NCBI RefSeq assembly: GCF_014126615.1
Contig: NZ_CP059897.1
Location: 434,001-498,000, forward strand
DNA: 64,000 nucleotides
Reading direction: 5' to 3'
From: Ciceribacter thiooxidans
Lineage (GTDB): Bacteria > Pseudomonadota > Alphaproteobacteria > Rhizobiales > Rhizobiaceae
Both the position numbers and the translations under genes were made by a program. Of this stretch, positions 35,856 to 43,951 are shown one piece after another. The notes below the pieces were generated by a model, which worked only from the letters and a program-made list of their open reading frames with translations, was not told where the DNA came from and searched no databases. The stretch's first letter is position 1, and each line of letters opens with the position of its first letter.

Positions 35856-36381
35856 CGATCGGGATGTGTCTTTCGCCGAGCACAGTTCCGCCTGAACGTG
35901 TCACCACGTCACGCGCGAGGCGGCACGTCTCCCAGCCCCACACGTAGTTGGAGCCCAGAAGGAAGGCGTTGCGGCCGTATGTGGGCAACACGTGCTCGAG
36001 CAGCAACAGGATGTGCTGGTTGGCGCAGGCTCCGACATAAACGACGTTCTCGTTTGCTTCAAAGCCCTCGTAGACGCAAGGGTACCAGAGGAGCGCCTGC
36101 GTCTTCTCCATCACGGGAATGACTTCCTTGCGACTCCACGACGTCGTGCAGCCGACGACATGCTGGAGCGATCTGTCTTTGATTAGATCGGAGGCCAGAA
36201 CAGCGTAACGGTCAGCATTCCCCTGTGGATCGGCAATAGCCGGGGCAAGGGCAAACGGGCTGCCGCGACGGTTGACCTCGTCTATGCCGGCCATCGCTCC
36301 GCGGAATCCCTGTTCGCCAAGCTCGGCATAAGGACCGGAGCGCGAAAACAGGATGCCGATTTCGATGACGTTCTTTGACAA
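35740..36381 (-). pseudogene. amiC-like amide sensor, truncated and fused into the formamidase gene
   Basis: From TTG at 36381 the frame encodes about 185 residues of an AmiC/Urt-type periplasmic-binding fold (IGILFSRSGPYAELGEQGFR, VGCTTSWSRKEVIPVMEKTQ, LWYPCVYEGFEANENVVYVG). Similarity stops at DTDIDRIIEEIR around 35820. Thereafter the frame runs out of register through the formamidase start and ends at 35740. A full AmiC has about 385 residues, and an intact copy lies at 37071. The second ligand-binding lobe is lost. A good promoter and terminator-type leader precede it, so it was once regulated. Confidence 0.8.
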
Positions 36382-36400
36382 TTTCGATGGCCCCAAAAGC

Positions 36401-36435
36401 AAAAAACCCCACAGGGGATAATCTCCCCGGTGAGG
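36401..36435 (-). terminator. Leader terminator before the truncated amiC
   Basis: On the minus strand CCTCAC (plus 36435-36430) pairs with GTGGGG (plus 36412-36407), and an inner GGGG/CCCC stem with a 7-nt loop completes the hairpin, followed at once by six T (plus 36406-36401). It lies between the promoter and the gene, so it would stop transcription unless antiterminated. One small upstream hairpin (GGGC-ATTTGC-GCCT) overlaps its first arm. Confidence 0.72.
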
Positions 36436-36466
36436 CGCAAATGCCCGCTTTCCTAGATTTACACTG

Positions 36467-36495
36467 AATAAACGGGTTGGGCTTGCAGCTGTCAA
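36467..36495 (-). promoter_or_regulatory. Promoter for the truncated amiC-formamidase unit
   Basis: Minus-strand TTGACA (plus 36490-36495) and TTTATT (plus 36467-36472) have an exact 17-base spacer, close to the sigma-70-type consensus. Transcription would begin near 36460 and meet the leader terminator about 25 bases later. Confidence 0.72.
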
Positions 36496-36792
36496 GCCGT
36501 TTTTGCGCAAACTTTGGAGTTGCCTAATATTTATGCGCCGCGCCTGCTTGTAAGACAACTAGACCGCCTGAACGGCACTCGGCCGGACAGGCAGGGCGGC
36601 AAGGCGCGACGGGGGGTGCATCAGGCGTCCCAGCAAAACAACTCAGGTGCGAAGCGAGACTGGTCCAGGCTCTTCAAACGCAATCGCTTCTGGTTACGGA
36701 ATTCCCGCTTCGTTCCCTTCGTGCTAAAGGGGGGGACATGCTCAAGGGATGGCAGTCGTGCCGGCGCCAGGAATTGACCAGATCACCTCGTG

Positions 36793-36822
36793 TTGACATT
36801 CCTCATATCTCGATCCTATCGT
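36793..36822 (+). promoter_or_regulatory. Promoter of the amiC-amiR amide operon
   Basis: TTGACA (36793-36798) and TATCGT (36817-36822) with an 18-base spacer. The transcript start would be near 36829, giving a leader of about 240 nt that contains the hairpins and terminator described next. The preceding 300 bases (36496-36792) hold no gene that I can support. Confidence 0.65.
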
Positions 36823-36845
36823 GAACCTACGTCAGGTCGGTGACG

Positions 36846-36930
36846 GGTGGCAGGGCTGCCGCCATACTTCTGAGCGCAATGTCGCCTCCTATGCCTCGCA
36901 TCCTTTCGAGGCTGGGAGGTTTTTTGTTTT
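36846..36930 (+). promoter_or_regulatory. ANTAR-type antitermination leader before amiC
   Basis: Hairpin 1: GGTGGC (36846-36851), hexaloop AGGGCT, GCCGCC (36858-36863), a six-pair stem with A at loop position 1 and G at 4, as ANTAR RNA targets require. Hairpin 2: GAGCG/CGCCTC (36872-36888) with loop CAATGT. Its 3' arm overlaps the terminator arm CCTCC (36885-36889), which pairs with GGAGG (36915-36919), around an inner CCTCG/CGAGG stem, followed by six T (36920-36925). Hairpin 2 and the terminator exclude each other, so AmiR binding would allow read-through. Confidence 0.72.
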
Positions 36931-37070
36931 CTCACGAGAGAATGAAAACAAACGCGAATAGCAGAACCCGGACTGACGGTACTTCGGCAGGCTGTGGCGA
37001 CAAGGCGATAAGACCTTACCAGCGCCAGCCGACAAAAAAAGGGGATCAAGAACAGGGATGAACAGAGAAA

Positions 37071-38222
37071 ATGGGAGCTACCAACCGATTCCAGCGAAGT
37101 TCCGCGCCATGGCGTGTCGGTGTCCTCTTCTCGAAGACCGGATTCATGTCCGTTATCGAGGAAACACAACTGCGCGGCACCCTAATAGCCATCGATGAAA
37201 TCAATGACTGCGGAGGCGTCAACGGGCGCCCGATCGAGGCCGTCGTCTACGATCCAGGCTCGGAAGTTCGCTCGTACGGACAGTATGCCAAGCGCCTGAT
37301 GGTCGAGGACGGTGTCAGTACGATCTTCGGCTGCTACACCTCCTCCAGCCGCAAAGCGGTGCTGCCGGTGGTCGAGCGGCTCGACGGTCTCCTGTGGTAT
37401 CCGACACTTTACGAGGGTTTCGAATTTTCGCCGAATGTCATCTACACGGGCGCGACGCCGAACCAGAATTCAGTGCAGCTTTGCAGAGCGCTGATGAGCC
37501 AGTTCGGTAACCGGTTCTTCTTCGTCGGCTCGGATTATGTCTACCCACGGGAATCCAACCGCGTGATGCGCGAATTGGTGCGCAACAACGGCGGGACCGT
37601 CGTCGGCGAGCGCTATCTGCGGCTGGAGGCCGATCGCAGCGAATTTGTGCCGCTCGTGCGCGAAATCAAGCATGCCCAGCCCGACGTCATTTTCTCGACA
37701 GTGGTTGGGGAATCGACCACGTTCCTTTATCAGGCCTATCACGACCTCGGCCTAAACCCGAAAACCGTGCCGATTGCGAGCCTTACAACGACCGAGGCGG
37801 AAATCCGGGCGATGGGCTATGATGTGGGCGAAGGCCATTATACGGCCGCGTCCTATTTTCAAGGCGTCGACACTGCGAGCAATAGCAGCTTCGTTAGCCA
37901 ATACCAGAAGCGCTATGGCGATGACGAGCCAACCAACATGTGCCTCGAAGCCTCCTATTTTCAGGTGAACCTTTTCGCGCGTACGCTCGAGCAGACAAAC
38001 TCGCTCGATACAAGACAATTGCGTACCTCTGTGATGGGAGCGGAATTCGAGGCGCCGCAGGGCTGCGTTTCGATCAATCCAGTCTGGGGGCACGCGGACG
38101 TCTGGACGCGCATCGGACGGGCGAACCGCCATGGTCAATTCGACATCGTCTTCCAGTCGTCGGCAAGCGTGAAGGCCGATCCGTATCTTATCGGCTACGG
38201 TCGTTCTCTGGAGAATTGTTGA
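37071..38222 (+). CDS. amiC: Amide-sensing negative regulator AmiC
   Basis: 383 aa, the usual AmiC length, with no signal peptide, as expected for a cytoplasmic sensor of the periplasmic-binding fold. Motifs shared with Pseudomonas AmiC include FGCYTSSSRKAVLPVVERLD, LYEGFEFSPNVIYTGATPNQ, FVGSDYVYPRESNRVMREL and VIFSTVVGESTTFLYQAYHD. AmiC holds AmiR inactive until a short-chain amide binds. ATG at 37071 lies downstream of an antitermination leader. The amiR-like gene follows directly. Confidence 0.92.
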   Translation: MGATNRFQRSSAPWRVGVLFSKTGFMSVIEETQLRGTLIAIDEINDCGGVNGRPIEAVVYDPGSEVRSYGQYAKRLMVEDGVSTIFGCYTSSSRKAVLPVVERLDGLLWYPTLYEGFEFSPNVIYTGATPNQNSVQLCRALMSQFGNRFFFVGSDYVYPRESNRVMRELVRNNGGTVVGERYLRLEADRSEFVPLVREIKHAQPDVIFSTVVGESTTFLYQAYHDLGLNPKTVPIASLTTTEAEIRAMGYDVGEGHYTAASYFQGVDTASNSSFVSQYQKRYGDDEPTNMCLEASYFQVNLFARTLEQTNSLDTRQLRTSVMGAEFEAPQGCVSINPVWGHADVWTRIGRANRHGQFDIVFQSSASVKADPYLIGYGRSLENC

Positions 38223-38264
38223 ATGCGAATAACGGGAACGGATCGTCCCGGGCGGGAGGAGCAA

Positions 38265-38930
38265 ATGCCTGACATGTCGAGGGCAGACCACGGACATGAC
38301 CGCTGGATCGGCGGCCAGAGGCCAGAAAACCGAACAGGAGCGGAAGAGCGCGCATCCAAACAGGGCGCTTTACCTGCTGAATTCACCGTTGCTGTCATTG
38401 TCGAGCGGGATGACAATGGCGAATTCCTGATTCGGGAGCTGCAGCGCCAGCGCGTCACCGTTCGACACATCTGGCCGAAGCCGGCGCAGATCCCACTGCA
38501 GTATGACGCGATCTTCTGCCAGTTGTCGGACGATCTTCCGCAACGGATTCCCTGGGTGCCAGGCGAACCGTCGTCGGCCCTAATCCTGGTCGATGATGGC
38601 AAAGCGCCACTTAACTTAAAGCTGATCCACAATTGTGCCGCACATGGCCTCCTGCACTACCCAGCCACATCCCGGATGATCCAGTCGGTGTTCATGCTGG
38701 GGCGCGAGCATTTCCAGTATGAGCGGCGCCTCCGCGGGCGCATCGATAAGCTCGACGAAAACCTTCGGACGATGCGCCTCGTCGAGCGGGCAAAGGCGCT
38801 GCTCATCCGGCTGAAGAACGTCAGCGAGGAGGAGGCTTACAACTTCCTTCGCAAGCAGGCGATGGAGAAACGTGTGACGATTGGGGCTGTCGCAGCGGCG
38901 GTGATTGACTCCCACGAACTTCTCAGTTAG
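38265..38930 (+). CDS. amiR: Transcription antitermination regulator AmiR (ANTAR domain)
   Basis: 221 aa from ATG at 38265, chosen for GGGAGGA four bases upstream; an ATG at 38223 abutting the amiC stop is possible. An N-terminal pseudo-receiver domain (FTVAVIVERDDNGEFLIREL) lacks the phospho-acceptor pattern. A coiled-coil (RRLRGRIDKLDENLRTMRLV) leads into the C-terminal ANTAR helices (RAKALLIRLKNVSEEEAYNF, LRKQAMEKRVTI). ANTAR proteins bind paired RNA hairpins and prevent terminator formation. AmiC, encoded just upstream, would sequester it. The leaders before amiC and the importer are its likely targets. Confidence 0.92.
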   Translation: MPDMSRADHGHDRWIGGQRPENRTGAEERASKQGALPAEFTVAVIVERDDNGEFLIRELQRQRVTVRHIWPKPAQIPLQYDAIFCQLSDDLPQRIPWVPGEPSSALILVDDGKAPLNLKLIHNCAAHGLLHYPATSRMIQSVFMLGREHFQYERRLRGRIDKLDENLRTMRLVERAKALLIRLKNVSEEEAYNFLRKQAMEKRVTIGAVAAAVIDSHELLS

Positions 38931-38945
38931 CTTTCTTTCACTGTA

Positions 38946-39020
38946 CGCAGCAAAGGAGCTGCGCACATCAAGGGTGACGAAACCCCCGCAAGTCCGTGGA
39001 AACGGAATGCGGGGTTTTTT
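38946..39020 (+). promoter_or_regulatory. ANTAR-type antitermination module 1 upstream of the amide importer
   Basis: Hairpin 1: CGCAGC (38946-38951), hexaloop AAAGGA, GCTGCG (38958-38963), six perfect pairs with A1 and G4 in the loop. Hairpin 2: GGGT (38972-38975), loop GACGAA, ACCC (38982-38985). The terminator arm CCCCGCA (38984-38990) pairs with TGCGGGG (39008-39014) around an inner TCCGT/ACGGA hairpin and ends in TTTTTT (39015-39020). Hairpin 2 shares bases with the terminator arm, so only one can form. It begins 16 nt after the amiR stop. Confidence 0.75.
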
Positions 39021-39048
39021 GTTTTTCTACATGACCTAGTGCATTCCC

Positions 39049-39137
39049 GCGGCGAGGATGCCGCAGTTAAAATCCAGAGGCGAAGAGGCCCCGACACGTC
39101 CGTCCTTCCGACGGAGCAGTGCGGGGCCTTTGTTTTT
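39049..39137 (+). promoter_or_regulatory. ANTAR-type antitermination module 2 upstream of the amide importer
   Basis: A second unit of the same design. Hairpin 1: GCGGC (39049-39053), hexaloop GAGGAT, GCCGC (39060-39064). A weak hairpin 2 GGC-GAAGAG-GCC (39079-39090) overlaps the terminator arm GGCCCCG (39087-39093), which pairs with CGGGGCC (39122-39128), with an inner TCCGT/ACGGA stem and the tract TTTGTTTTT. The loops keep G at position 4 but not A at position 1. It ends 15 nt before the binding-protein GTG. Confidence 0.62.
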
Positions 39138-39151
39138 GATGGAGACAGAGG

Positions 39152-40399
39152 GTGAACAAAAACAGGCGTGAATTTCTCAAGACCAGCGCGGCAGTTGGCG
39201 CATTCTCGTTGGTCGGCTTTCCACATATCTGGTCAAAGAATTCCTCGCTGGCCTTCGCACAGGGCGGCGAGATCAAGGTCGGGGTTCTCTTCTCGCTTAC
39301 GGGCACGACTGCGATCATCGAGGAGTCGCTCAACAAGGCGACGCTGATGGCGATCGAGGAGATCAACGCGAGCGGCGGCATTAATGGGCTGAAGATTACT
39401 CCGGTAGTCGAGGACCCCGCCTCCGATCCGGCGACGTTTGCGGAAAAGGCCCGCAAGCTGGTGCTCAGTGATCATTGCGTCTCCGTCTTCGGCTCCTATA
39501 CATCCGCGAGCCGCAAAGCGGTACTTCCGGTTTTCGAGAAACAGGAAAACCTGTTTTGGTATCCTACGCTCTATGAGGGGCGCGAGTGCTCAAAAAACGT
39601 AATCTATACGGGCGCAGTCCCCAACCAGCAGCAGGACGACTTCATTCCCTGGCTCGTCGAGAAGTTCGGCAAGCGTTGGTACCTGATCGGCTCCAATTAC
39701 ATTTATCCGAAGGAAGAGAACAACTATTGCAAGAAGCTGCTCGAAGGGCTCGGCGCTGAGGTAATTGCAGAGGAATATGTGCCGCTCGGCCATTCCGAAT
39801 TCTCCTCCGTCATCAACAAGTTCCGCTCGGAAAAACCGAACGTCATCTTCTCGACGGTCGTGGGTGACTCGGTGGTCGCGCTGCACAGACAGTACCGTGC
39901 TGCAGGCCTTGACCCGGCGGCGATGCCGATGGCTAGCCTCACCACTTCGGAGAACGAGGTGGCGGCGATGGGAGGCGATGCAGCGGCCGGTCACTTTACC
40001 TCGGCCCCATATTTTATGGTCTTCGATTCGCCCGAGAACCAGCGATTCGTCGAGGCCTACCGGTCGCGGTGGGGTGGCGACAAGGTCACGCACTTCGTTT
40101 CGGAATCCGCCTACTTCCAGGTGCATCTTTTCAAGCAAGCCGTCGCCAAGCTCACGGCGGGCGACATTAACCCGCTCACCATCCGCGAAGCCGTGAAAGG
40201 AGAGGAATACAAGGCGCCGCAGGGCCTTGTGAAGGTCGAGCCAGAAAACCTGCATTGCTGGCTGCGCCCGAAGATCGGTCAGTGCAAACCAGATGGGCAA
40301 TTCGACATTCTGACGCAGTCCGCCGACTGGCTCGAGCCCAACCCCTACAGCGCTTACCCCAACCAGAAGTGCACAGCCGAAGGCCTCAAGCAGATTTGA
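39152..40399 (+). CDS. Amide/urea-type ABC transporter substrate-binding protein
   Basis: 415 aa with a Tat signal (NRREFLKTSAAVGAFSLVGF). The Urt/FmdD-type binding fold includes GGEIKVGVLFSLTGTTAIIE, VFGSYTSASRKAVLPVFEKQ and FWYPTLYEGRECSKNVIYTG, clearly related to AmiC. GTG at 39152. It would capture short-chain amides or urea in the periplasm for the four downstream importer genes. Position behind the antitermination leader and in front of the permeases supports amide specificity. Confidence 0.92.
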   Translation: MNKNRREFLKTSAAVGAFSLVGFPHIWSKNSSLAFAQGGEIKVGVLFSLTGTTAIIEESLNKATLMAIEEINASGGINGLKITPVVEDPASDPATFAEKARKLVLSDHCVSVFGSYTSASRKAVLPVFEKQENLFWYPTLYEGRECSKNVIYTGAVPNQQQDDFIPWLVEKFGKRWYLIGSNYIYPKEENNYCKKLLEGLGAEVIAEEYVPLGHSEFSSVINKFRSEKPNVIFSTVVGDSVVALHRQYRAAGLDPAAMPMASLTTSENEVAAMGGDAAAGHFTSAPYFMVFDSPENQRFVEAYRSRWGGDKVTHFVSESAYFQVHLFKQAVAKLTAGDINPLTIREAVKGEEYKAPQGLVKVEPENLHCWLRPKIGQCKPDGQFDILTQSADWLEPNPYSAYPNQKCTAEGLKQI

Positions 40400-40459
40400 T
40401 ACCACGAGCCGCCGGCGACTGATTGTCGGTCGCCGGCCAAACCTGCGGAGGAGGTGGAG

Positions 40460-41329
40460 ATGGATTTCGTCGTTTCACAGATTCTGACCGGTCTCAGCCT
40501 GTCATCAATCCTGCTTCTTGTGGCCTTGGGGCTTGCGATAATCTACGGGGTCACCGGCGTTATCAACCTTGCCCATGGCGAATTCGTGATGCTTGGTGCC
40601 TATTGCACTTGGCTGCTGCAGACCGGGTTTGGTTTGAGTCTGCTTCCAAGCCTCGCCGTCGTTTTCGTCCTGATTGCCGCCCTGGGCTGGTTGATAGAGC
40701 TTACGGTGATCCGTCACCTCTATGATCGGCCGCTCGATACGATCCTCGCAACGTGGGGGCTCGGCGTAATGACACAGCAGATCGTTCGGCTGACAGCCGG
40801 CGGCGAGCTTCGCTACGTGCAGATGCCGTCGTCGCTCTCCGGCAGCGTCGATATTCTTGGAGCGACGGACTCGGCCTACCGGGTCTTCGTTCTGGCCGTA
40901 GCAGTCGGCCTCTTCCTCGTTACCTGGTGCATCTACCGCTACACGTCTTTCGGGCTGAAGCTGAGGGCAATTACCCAGAACCGCGCCATCGCGTCGAGCT
41001 TCGGCATCAATTCTGCTTCTGCCTTCCGGATGACCTTCGCCTATGGAGCGGGCATTGCGGGGCTCGCTGGCGCGCTGATCTCGCCTTTGAAGAGCGTGTC
41101 GCCGGAAATGGGCACAACTTATGTGGTGGACGCCTTCATGGTGGTTGTGCTCGGCGGGGTACAGAGCCTGCTCGGCACGTTGGCAAGCTCGGCCTTGCTC
41201 GGCGAGACGACAGGCCTCATCGCCTTTTACAGCAACGATACGATCGCCAAGGCGCTCGTTCTCCTCGCCATCGTCATCGTCATCCGATTCCGGCCACAGG
41301 GCCTGTTCGCCCATAACGTCCGCGCCTGA
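40460..41329 (+). CDS. Amide/urea-type ABC permease 1 (UrtB-like, LivH family)
   Basis: 289 aa from ATG at 40460 (GGAGGAGGTGG upstream); a GTG two codons earlier is possible. LivH-type membrane subunit with about eight spans. Motifs are IIYGVTGVINLAHGEFVMLG, YTSFGLKLRAITQNRAIASS (the EAA-like loop) and VDAFMVVVLGGVQSLLGTLA. It forms the translocation path with the next permease. Confidence 0.92.
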   Translation: MDFVVSQILTGLSLSSILLLVALGLAIIYGVTGVINLAHGEFVMLGAYCTWLLQTGFGLSLLPSLAVVFVLIAALGWLIELTVIRHLYDRPLDTILATWGLGVMTQQIVRLTAGGELRYVQMPSSLSGSVDILGATDSAYRVFVLAVAVGLFLVTWCIYRYTSFGLKLRAITQNRAIASSFGINSASAFRMTFAYGAGIAGLAGALISPLKSVSPEMGTTYVVDAFMVVVLGGVQSLLGTLASSALLGETTGLIAFYSNDTIAKALVLLAIVIVIRFRPQGLFAHNVRA

Positions 41330-41355
41330 TCGCCCGACCAAAGAGAGGTATACCC

Positions 41356-42483
41356 TTGTCTGGAAAAGTCTCACGCCAAATCCTGCTATACGGCGCGGTC
41401 TGCCTGCTGCTCCTGCTGGCGCCGGTCCTGATCGACGACGCGTTCCTGCTCAACAAATATGCCCGCTACCTCATCTTCGGCATGCTCGCGATCGCGCTCA
41501 GTCTCTCATGGGGTTATGCCGGCATCCTCAACCTCGGTCAGGCGACGACCTTTGGTATCGGTTCCTACTGCATGGCGATGTTCCTTAAGCTGAAGACCGT
41601 GCCGATCCACACGGGCAGCGACGGGCTCCCCGATTTCATGGTTTGGAACAACGTTACCGAACTTCCCTGGATATGGGTGCCGTTCCAGTCGGTGTCGTTC
41701 GCGCTGCTCGCAGGCATCCTCATTCCGGCGCTGTTTGCCGCGCTCCTCGGCTGGTTCATGTTTGGTGGCCGAGTCACGGGAGTCTACGCCGCGATCATAA
41801 CACTCGCTGCTATGGTAGTGATGAACCTCATTATCATCGACCAGCAGAGCTACACCGGCGGGTTCAACGGCATCACCGATCTCGCCCAGTTCGAAATCGT
41901 CGGCCTTACGTTCGACGCCTATTCCACCTCGACCTACTACCTCGTCGCCGCCTGTCTTACCGTGACGCTTTTCCTGGCGTTCGCAATCTCGCGCAGCAAG
42001 ACTGGCCTCATCCTGCAGGCTGTACGCGACCAGGAGGAACGGGTGCGTTTCTTCGGTTACGACGTTGCACTCTACAAGACCTTCGTCTTTGCGTTGTCCG
42101 CTGCAATCGCCGGCCTTGCGGGCATGCTCTACACAATCGTCATGGAATTTGCCTCGCCGACCTTTCTTGGCGTGCCGCTCAGCTTGTCCATCGTGATCTG
42201 GGTCGCTGTCGGCGGCCGGCAGAGCCTCCTTGGCGCAATGCTTGGCGCGCTGCTCGTAACCGGTGTCCAGGGCGCTCTGTCGGAATCCGAGGCTTTCCTC
42301 GAAACCTGGACTCTCGTCATGGGCGGGCTCTTCGTCCTCATTGTGCTGTTCATGCCGAAGGGGTTGGCGGGCGTCTTCGAAACCTTCGCGCGTCGTTTGC
42401 CTTCTCCGAACGGCGAGCAGGGCACGCGCCACGCCAGCGACCAGCAATCCGAGTCCCGTCCCCATCTCGGAGGTGCGCTATGA
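41356..42483 (+). CDS. Amide/urea-type ABC permease 2 (UrtC-like, LivM family)
   Basis: 375 aa from TTG at 41356. LivM-type subunit with motifs LSLSWGYAGILNLGQATTFG, QQSYTGGFNGITDLAQFEIV and ILQAVRDQEERVRFFGYDVA. A hydrophilic C-terminal tail of about 30 residues (PSPNGEQGTRHASDQQSESR) is family-variable. The stop overlaps the next ATG (ATGA), giving translational coupling to the ATPase. Confidence 0.92.
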   Translation: MSGKVSRQILLYGAVCLLLLLAPVLIDDAFLLNKYARYLIFGMLAIALSLSWGYAGILNLGQATTFGIGSYCMAMFLKLKTVPIHTGSDGLPDFMVWNNVTELPWIWVPFQSVSFALLAGILIPALFAALLGWFMFGGRVTGVYAAIITLAAMVVMNLIIIDQQSYTGGFNGITDLAQFEIVGLTFDAYSTSTYYLVAACLTVTLFLAFAISRSKTGLILQAVRDQEERVRFFGYDVALYKTFVFALSAAIAGLAGMLYTIVMEFASPTFLGVPLSLSIVIWVAVGGRQSLLGAMLGALLVTGVQGALSESEAFLETWTLVMGGLFVLIVLFMPKGLAGVFETFARRLPSPNGEQGTRHASDQQSESRPHLGGAL

Positions 42484-43244
42484 CACCCGCACGCGAACAG
42501 CTTCTCGGTCTGAAAGCGGTCACTGTATCGTTCTCGGGTTTCCTCGCGGTCGACCAGCTCGATTTCGAGGTAGCTTCCGGCGAACTCCGATGTCTCATCG
42601 GTCCCAACGGAGCTGGCAAGTCCACGACCCTTGACCTCATCTGCGGCAAATCGCGGATCATCGCTGGCGAGATCGCCTTTCGGGGCAAGCCGGTCCACGC
42701 TCTCAAGGAGTTCCACATCGCGCGTGCCGGCATTGGCCGCAAGTTCCAGGTGCCGAGTGTTTTCCGCGAACTCACTGTGCGCGAAAATCTTGAGATCGGC
42801 TGTTCGCGCGATCCAGGTGTCTTGCGCAACCTTTTCCGCTTCTCCGGCGGGTTGGACACCGAACGGGTGGAGCGTCTGGCGCTTCTCGTCGGTCTTGAGG
42901 ACCATTTGGACATCCAAGCGGGGCAGCTTTCCCATGGGCAAACGCAATGGCTGGAGATCGCGCTGATCCTCGCCCAGGACCCAGCGCTCATTCTCATGGA
43001 CGAGCCGACGGCCGGCATGACGGCGCATGAGACGAACATGACGGCTAAACTCTTCAATCAATTGCGTGGCAAGCACACGCTCATCGTCGTCGAGCACGAC
43101 ATGGGTTTTGTGCGCGACATTGCCGAGACGGTTTCGGTCATGCACCAGGGCAAGCTGCTGGCACAGGGAACTGCAGACGAAGTCTCCGACGACGCTCGCG
43201 TCCGCGAAGCCTATCTCGGCTCGGGAGGTATCGGCCGTGCTTGA
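42480..43244 (+). CDS. Amide/urea-type ABC ATPase 1 (UrtD-like, LivG family)
   Basis: 254 aa. Walker A is GPNGAGKSTTLDLICGK, the signature region is LSHGQTQWLEIALILAQ (LSHGQ variant usual for UrtD), Walker B is ALILMDEPTAGM, and the H-loop is VVEHDMGF. It couples ATP hydrolysis to amide or urea uptake with the two permeases and the second ATPase. It overlaps the next gene by 8 nt. Confidence 0.93.
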   Translation: MTPAREQLLGLKAVTVSFSGFLAVDQLDFEVASGELRCLIGPNGAGKSTTLDLICGKSRIIAGEIAFRGKPVHALKEFHIARAGIGRKFQVPSVFRELTVRENLEIGCSRDPGVLRNLFRFSGGLDTERVERLALLVGLEDHLDIQAGQLSHGQTQWLEIALILAQDPALILMDEPTAGMTAHETNMTAKLFNQLRGKHTLIVVEHDMGFVRDIAETVSVMHQGKLLAQGTADEVSDDARVREAYLGSGGIGRA

Positions 43245-43932
43245 GCTTTCTGATGTTGATGGTTTCTATGGCCGCAGTAGGGCCCTCCAGTCCGTCTCAC
43301 TGACGGTGGGGGAGGGCGAGTTCCTGAGCGTGCTCGGGCGCAACGGAGTCGGAAAGACAACGCTGCTGCGTACCATTCTCGGACTTATGTCGCGGTGCAC
43401 CGGCTCGATCCGTCTCGACGGCGCGGAGATCAATCACCTTGCAACGCACAAACGAGCCCGTGCAGGGCTCGGATACGTGCCGCAGGGGCGCGGCATCCTC
43501 CCGAATTTTACCGTGCGCGAAAACCTACTGCTCGGCACGTTCGCGGCCCAGAAGCCAGCACGCTCGATCCCCGGCCACGTGTTCGACCTTTTCCCGGTTC
43601 TGAAGGATTTCCTCGGTCGGCGCGGCGGCGATCTCTCCGGTGGTCAGCAGCAGCAGCTCGCGATTGCCCGGGCACTGCTCTCGGAGCCGAAGATCCTGCT
43701 GCTGGATGAGCCGACGGAGGGCATCCAGCCCAACATTGTTGAGCAGATCGAAGACGTATTGATCGACCTAAACCGTAAGCACGGCCTAACCATCATCCTG
43801 GTCGAGCAGAACATCAATTTCGCGCGGCGAGCCTCTGACCGCTTCGCGATCCTCAATCGCGGGAGCGTGGCGGTGTCTGATGGCATCGGGGCGCTCAGTG
43901 ATGACCTCATCCACAGCCACCTCGTCGTCTAG
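43237..43932 (+). CDS. Amide/urea-type ABC ATPase 2 (UrtE-like, LivF family)
   Basis: 231 aa from GTG at 43237, with GGGAGGTATCGG upstream. Walker A is [16 protein letters not shown], the signature is [15 protein letters not shown], Walker B is [16 protein letters not shown], and the H-loop is LVEQNINF. The motif [12 protein letters not shown] is typical of UrtE. It completes the five-gene importer and sits 19 nt before the amidase gene, consistent with one transcript for uptake and hydrolysis. Confidence 0.93.
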   Translation: MLELSDVDGFYGRSRALQSVSLTVGEGEFLSVLGRNGVGKTTLLRTILGLMSRCTGSIRLDGAEINHLATHKRARAGLGYVPQGRGILPNFTVRENLLLGTFAAQKPARSIPGHVFDLFPVLKDFLGRRGGDLSGGQQQQLAIARALLSEPKILLLDEPTEGIQPNIVEQIEDVLIDLNRKHGLTIILVEQNINFARRASDRFAILNRGSVAVSDGIGALSDDLIHSHLVV

Positions 43933-43951
43933 ACGTGAAAGGAGAACAGAG

